Shown: positions 59,429 to 64,000 of the stretch, in pieces
Numbering within the stretch: the first letter of the stretch is position 1
Layout of the letters: each line of letters opens with the position of its first letter
Origin: Coniferiporia sulphurascens
Lineage: Eukaryota; Basidiomycota; Agaricomycetes; Hymenochaetales; Hymenochaetaceae
Assembly: GCA_002794785.1 (NCBI GenBank)
Contig: NBBA01000011.1
Location: 62,001-126,000, forward strand
Direction of reading: 5' to 3'
Length of the DNA stretch: 64,000 bases
Program-made: the position numbers and the translations under genes
The notes under the pieces: generated by a model
Databases searched by the model: none
What the model was told of the DNA's origin: nothing
Seen by the model: only the letters and a program-made list of their open reading frames with translations

Positions 59429-61096
59429 TGCACAGGTAGGGTTTTCAAAATTGACACACTCGTAAATGCCGGGACAATGTCCTCGCTGTCGTCGCCACCA
59501 ATGCCGACAACGACTGGCGAAGTGAGGCCTACGGCACGGCGACGAAGAACGGTACACACCAGGCTGCGTGGGAACTACTTCCCAAATGAAGTCAACTTTG
59601 CTTGCGCCAAGTCCCAGGCACCCTTCCTGCCTTCACTGGCGGACGAGAAACACACAAACACCTTCAAACGAGAATAAATCACTGACCATCATCGTTTACG
59701 TGGTCGCATCGCAATATACGCCTTGGTCTGACTACTTGTCTCTATGTACTAATTCCACCGCTGGGTGGCTAAAGCAGATTCTCATGCCGTCATCATATAG
59801 GCGATAAGACGGGCTCGGTTTTCATCAACAGAACGCTAAACTGCATTTTTTGAAGGAGCGTCTGCCCGGTACAATGAGGACACTCAGGTGAGTGTATATT
59901 AGACCTAGATGGTTATGTTTTAGTAAATCACGGTAAAGGGCGTAGATGGAGGCTTCTCGCTCCCATCATCAACGAAGCGCCTGTCTGATAGTCAGCTGCA
60001 CGGGCCCGAAAACCCAACTCAGATGGGAAAGGGGTACGCAACCGCTAAATATACAACTTCAATCCGAGCAAAATGTATCTCCGGGAAAATAAGCGGGTAG
60101 CGTTCGAATCGGTCTGCTTAGGTTATCCTTCAAGCTTCCCAAAATGGTGTCTGAAGCTTGTGCAAACTCTAAACGCACGAGAACTATGCGCCCAAGACGC
60201 GCATGGCAACAGATCACAGATGGTTTCTGGCTGTACGACAGCAAGAAGTGACAAGCAAACAGATCCCTAATATCAGGAAACAGCCACACATTTATAGGTC
60301 ACTAGGCTAGGAACTTCACGCTCGTCTGTGTTGGGCGTGACTACTTTCATCAGCTCAGCACAGGATCTGGCGGCAGGCTTATTTTTGTTATTGTACCCGA
60401 AAACTCTCTTTGAATCATCTCTGAGACCAGCGTGCTATAGATACTTGATGATGGATCATCGAGGTCCTCCTATCTTATGGCCCTTGCAATACATTACGGC
60501 GCGTAGTCCAGGCCTTATAAGTTGTAACCCACCAGTGTTGTGACCGCCAATAAAGGATCTCAGCGTCTACTTGCGAGAATCCATGAAACTTCGGCTATGT
60601 CATCTGGTGCTTCTTGCTCGGAACTGTGCTGTGCCTTTGATTGACCAACGTGTGCCTGAAGGACTCTGAACTCAATCCAGAAACTTAGGCAAACCTAGAA
60701 AACTTCGAATGACGAGTTGGTGTGCTTGTCTGTCCGAGGACTCTAAGATGTCCGTGATCCTTACGTGCACAGCGCACGTGATCCGTGCCGCGGGATAACT
60801 TGAGCTGTCTTTTAGATCTCTCTCCTTATAGGCTGCATAACTGTCAGATGTTCTTTCCAATCCGTCGTACGCAGTTACCCGAAGCTCTTTTCTCAATGCA
60901 CCCATCGCATCACTGGTGACTTCCCAGTCTGATGTACATCATTCGTCCATTGCTGTACTGCCTGACTATGCTTGGTCCTGTCTTCTTTCGGTATAAGTAT
61001 TCTAAACCTCTTGACTACCATTCTTCGTTTCTCACATGCTGGCCCTTACATCCCCTTGGAACAGAATACCTCTCAAACCAACGCCTCACTCAGATA
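59429..61096. other. Intergenic region
   Basis: I see no gene. The first 130 bases extend the C2H2-RING frame upstream without a family motif. No repeats shared with the array were noticed beyond about 59600. Confidence 0.5.
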
Positions 61097-62780
61097 ATGG
61101 AAACAGTCGAAAATCCTCTTGAAGAGCTCACTAATCTCAATGCCGTGCGTTACTTGACAAGTGAGTCCATTTCTATCCTAAACCGTCTATCATATCCTCT
61201 TCACAATTTCTCTCCCTTGTGCTCACGGTTGCTGACGTTTGTCTCGTAGTTTCCGGCGTCTCCGTGCTTGCATATGATACTCTAATCACGCTTCCCGACG
61301 AAGTTTACTACGTCTGGATCCCTCTCACCCACGAGATCTTATGGCTGTTCCGACACGGCCTTTACGGAGGCAGGCGGCCATTATCATGGACAATGCCTAA
61401 AATTCTGCTTCTCTTGACTCGATACACAATGCTAGTAATTTCTGGTATTTACCTCGTTGGTAAGCTGTCTTAATAAAAATGAGATATATGGTATTAACTT
61501 ACATGCGAAAAATACGAAGGACTAGTCCCATTTGCCGCTCTGAGCTCAACTTGGGTAAGCATGCATTTTTCCGCGACATATTATTCTTAACAGCTCATGA
61601 CGCTATCAGCACGCATCTTATTAGCCTGGTTGTTACTGCACCTTCCGAGTTATTGATTTCTACACATAGGTGCCGTTCAGTAGTCCCGACTGTTTTTTAC
61701 CTTGACGTCCTTATCGAAACAGTCGGCTCAGGTTAGCTTTTATCCTGCATACATACATTTTAACAAGACCCATGACAAAGAATGTCAACAGGAGTCGTTT
61801 TCCATAGACTTCACAAGCTCTGGAATTTCGGGCCCCGGGGGACGTATATCCTTCTTTGCAGCTTCGTCTTCACTAAGGTTATTTCCCTGACCTTCGCGTT
61901 TGAGATGATACGGATATCTTCAGGTGTGTCCATACATCAATTGTATCATCGATATATATTTCCTCCATACCTATTACCCTTTTCCATACCGTGAAAACGC
62001 AGGAGAAATCATCTACGTTGGCATAGGAGATATCAGAATATGTTCTATTTTAAAAGCGCCGCGCATTGGCCTCGGAGCATGGGTTCCGGCTGTGAGTATA
62101 CTTTTTTCAATACTATGGCAGGGTCAAAAAAAACTGAGGAAGAATTTGTGCCAAGGTCATTTTCGATCTTTTCGCCTTCACACTATTACTTCTGAACGCG
62201 CTATCACGACCACGCGCAGAGAGCCAGCGGCTTTTGGATATATTATACAAGGACGGAGTATTCTTCTTCCTCGTGAGTTCTAAGCAATATTTCATCCCAC
62301 GATGTCCCAAGTGTCTCTTCGTACGTGACTCACTGATATCTTCTTTTGACAGACCACAGTTTGTTCGTCCAAATCTTCTCTTTGGAATCCTCGGAGCTAA
62401 AAACAGCCTTAATTTTCTCTCACAACAACTACCAACGCGTACAGGTATGAGGTTGCTGAACGTTGTATTTAATTCTTTCGCACCCGTAAGCTGGCTACAA
62501 CTGGTTTGCATCAAAGTGACTATAACTGACCATCACATTCCCCCATCAAGCCATCTCTCTTTTACATCGGCATAATGTGCGTACATACACGTTAATATTG
62601 ACAAAGATACACTGACTAATGTTCATTCAAAATCACGCCGTCAGTTTCTCTGCGACGATCGTAACCACGGTTTCTTCACGCCTATTTCTGAGTCTGTTTA
62701 CCGGCATTGATGAGGATGACTTGGACGATGGATCTTCCAACATAAGCATGGACTATATCGGCGTCGAATCCCGCCCGTAG
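61097..62780 (+). CDS. DUF6533 membrane protein, diverged member
   Basis: Exon 1 gives METVENPLEELTNLNAVRYLT. The second exon (about 61250) gives the full signature SVLAYDTLITLPDEVYYVW, without the micro-exon arrangement of the array copies, and a helix MPKILLLLTRYTMLVISG. Later exons show FGPRGTYILLCSFVFTKVISL (about 61822), then LLDILYKDGVFFFL (about 62229-62270), which matches the family's [YR]DG...FF motif. The last exon carries ATIVTTVSSRLFLSLF and an acidic tail ending GVESRP at 62780. I could not join all exons between about 61480 and 61780 and between 62271 and 62640, so damage is possible. It is on + and much diverged from the six array copies. Confidence 0.65.
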
Positions 62781-63562
62781 ATCCGACACATTTTAGCAGT
62801 GGGACGATCACCGGACATGATCCTAATGATTACTATCTTAGTATGTGTAAAAGATCAGGTTCCTATCATGATCGGACAGATGGTAGCTGGTGGCTTAATA
62901 TTAGTATATAAACCACCGCTGTAATATGTGCTACGTGCTAAACAAAAAAATGTGGGCTTGATGATGAGGAGAGCCCTCAACTCCCCGACCGTAACTACAT
63001 TGATGAACCGAATCGATCACAGAAGTACCAAATGCCATGCTTCTCAGCATCTTTACTATACAAGCTAGTGGTATGAGCATGTGCACAGCACAGAAGTTTT
63101 TATTCGGGACGCGTAGCACCGGCTTGCATGCATGTATATGTATACAGTAACTACCAGAACTTTTCGCTTCGCTTATTGTAGCGTGAACTTCCCTTCTTAC
63201 TTGTACAAATTTGAGGCCTTCATGTATCAGGGATCATTACACCCGCGTACACAAGAGATCTGCCCTTTCATGGACTCATTTGACGAACGTCATTGATGGG
63301 ATGACCGGAATGCATACCCCGAAATAGTAACACAAAATCGACTGAGGTCATGCGGCGCTCTATACTTCTATGCCAGCTGCAACGGACTTTAAAGACCGGG
63401 ACAACGATATCTATTATCGTACATGTTGAGTACTTCTTGTAGATGGAGTACATGGCGCAATTTCCTTGGAGCCAGAATATAGCATATCTGGAAAAGCACC
63501 CATCTCTTGGGCTCCTTACCAGAGAACGAATCAAACCGGAAATGATAAAAGATTATAGAGCA
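62781..63562. other. Intergenic region between DUF6533 gene and P450
   Basis: No gene is seen. The two flanking genes converge here. Confidence 0.5.
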
Positions 63563-64000
63563 TTAACATGACTTCGCAGGTTCGACAACCTGGTGCACTA
63601 GTGACGTGATCTTGCTTGAACGTGGCGTGATTTTGCATTTAAAAGGTTTCGGGTGCCTTTGAGAACAAGTCAGCCCATCACTTGCGGCATTACATCAACC
63701 TTTTAGGCGCGTTTACATACCTGACAAGATTTGTTGTATACTCCCCTGACGGTGTAATCGGGACACCATTCTCGTCACGAATTTTCTGAATGTTAAAAGC
63801 GGCCAGAATCGAGGCAACGGAGATGAAGATCTACTAGAGTCTGAGTTACCGTTGGATGAGCGAGGCAAGGTATGACTTACAGAATTCTCTGCAAAGTGTC
63901 TTCCTGGACAAATCCTAGCAGGTTGCATACGACCGAATGAACATGACACTCTGCATCCTACATAAGAAACTACACACCGTCTACCGAACCCGAATGCAAA
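63563..64000 (-). CDS. Cytochrome P450, C-terminal exons only (runs off the window)
   Basis: Four exon parts can be joined: beyond 64000-63978, 63914-63881, 63830-63721 and 63656-63563. They read FAFGFGRRICPGRHFAENS, where the Cys is the haem ligand, then VASILAAFNIQKIRDENG, and the terminal RHPKPFKCKITPRS. This is the standard end of a fungal P450. The introns are about 50-65 nt; the exon at 63830 has tandem acceptors (CTAG/TAG) and the second keeps the frame. Substrate unknown. Confidence 0.92.

Noticed and set aside
59900..60900. Several 60-77 codon ORFs between the C2H2-RING gene and the 61 kb gene
   Set aside because: No motif, no splice-supported extension and no similarity to anything else in the window.

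Overview
The window is nuclear DNA of a filamentous basidiomycete, most likely an Agaricomycete. Genes are split by many 45-70 nt GT-AG introns. The gene content is typical of mushrooms and polypores: NRPS-like adenylation/thiolation/reductase enzymes, DUF6533 membrane proteins, C2H2 fingers of the Agaricomycete repeat type, a reductive iron-uptake locus, a P450, and CpG-decayed LTR elements. I saw no rRNA, tRNA or CRISPR array.

Layout. (1) 1-18.1 kb is a tandem duplication of about 10 kb. Each copy carries an NRPS-like reductase gene (38-3449, cut by the window edge; 9359-13501, complete) followed by a DUF6533 gene relic. (2) 18.1-27.2 kb holds two more DUF6533 units on +, one with a broken C2H2-RING gene beside it. 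(3) 27.7-38.6 kb is a reductive iron-assimilation locus: FTR1 (+), FET3 (-), FTR1 (-). The two FTR1 genes with their flanks form large inverted arms around FET3. All three upstream regions carry ATC[A/T]GATAA, the motif of Sre/Fep1/Urbs1-type iron-responsive GATA repressors. (4) 38.8-59.5 kb holds two more C2H2-RING + DUF6533 units on -. The last one contains the only intact C2H2-RING gene, while its DUF6533 partner is split by an 8.9 kb transposon. (5) 61.1-62.8 kb is a diverged DUF6533 gene. (6) The right edge has the last exons of a cytochrome P450 on -.

The transposon is nested. A TA-flanked element with 644 bp terminal inverted repeats (46604-55549) contains a Ty1/copia retrotransposon (47861-53865). 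Its gag contains a 558 bp solo LTR of another family (48433-48990). The two copia LTRs differ only by transitions at CpG sites, and most gag-pol stops look like CGA to TGA, so this region shows clear cytosine-methylation decay.

How the genes work together. FET3 (ferroxidase) and FTR1 (permease) form the high-affinity iron-uptake complex of the plasma membrane. The NRPS-like proteins should activate a carboxylic acid, load it on a carrier domain and release it reductively; their substrate cannot be read here. The C2H2-RING/DUF6533 pair recurs six times, always in the same order, and points toward the iron locus from both sides. Its function is unknown and most copies are decaying.

Exon boundaries were worked out by eye from reading frame, splice consensus and comparison between copies. 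Those of the NRPS-like genes around the A-domain core and of the 61 kb gene's 3' half are the least certain.
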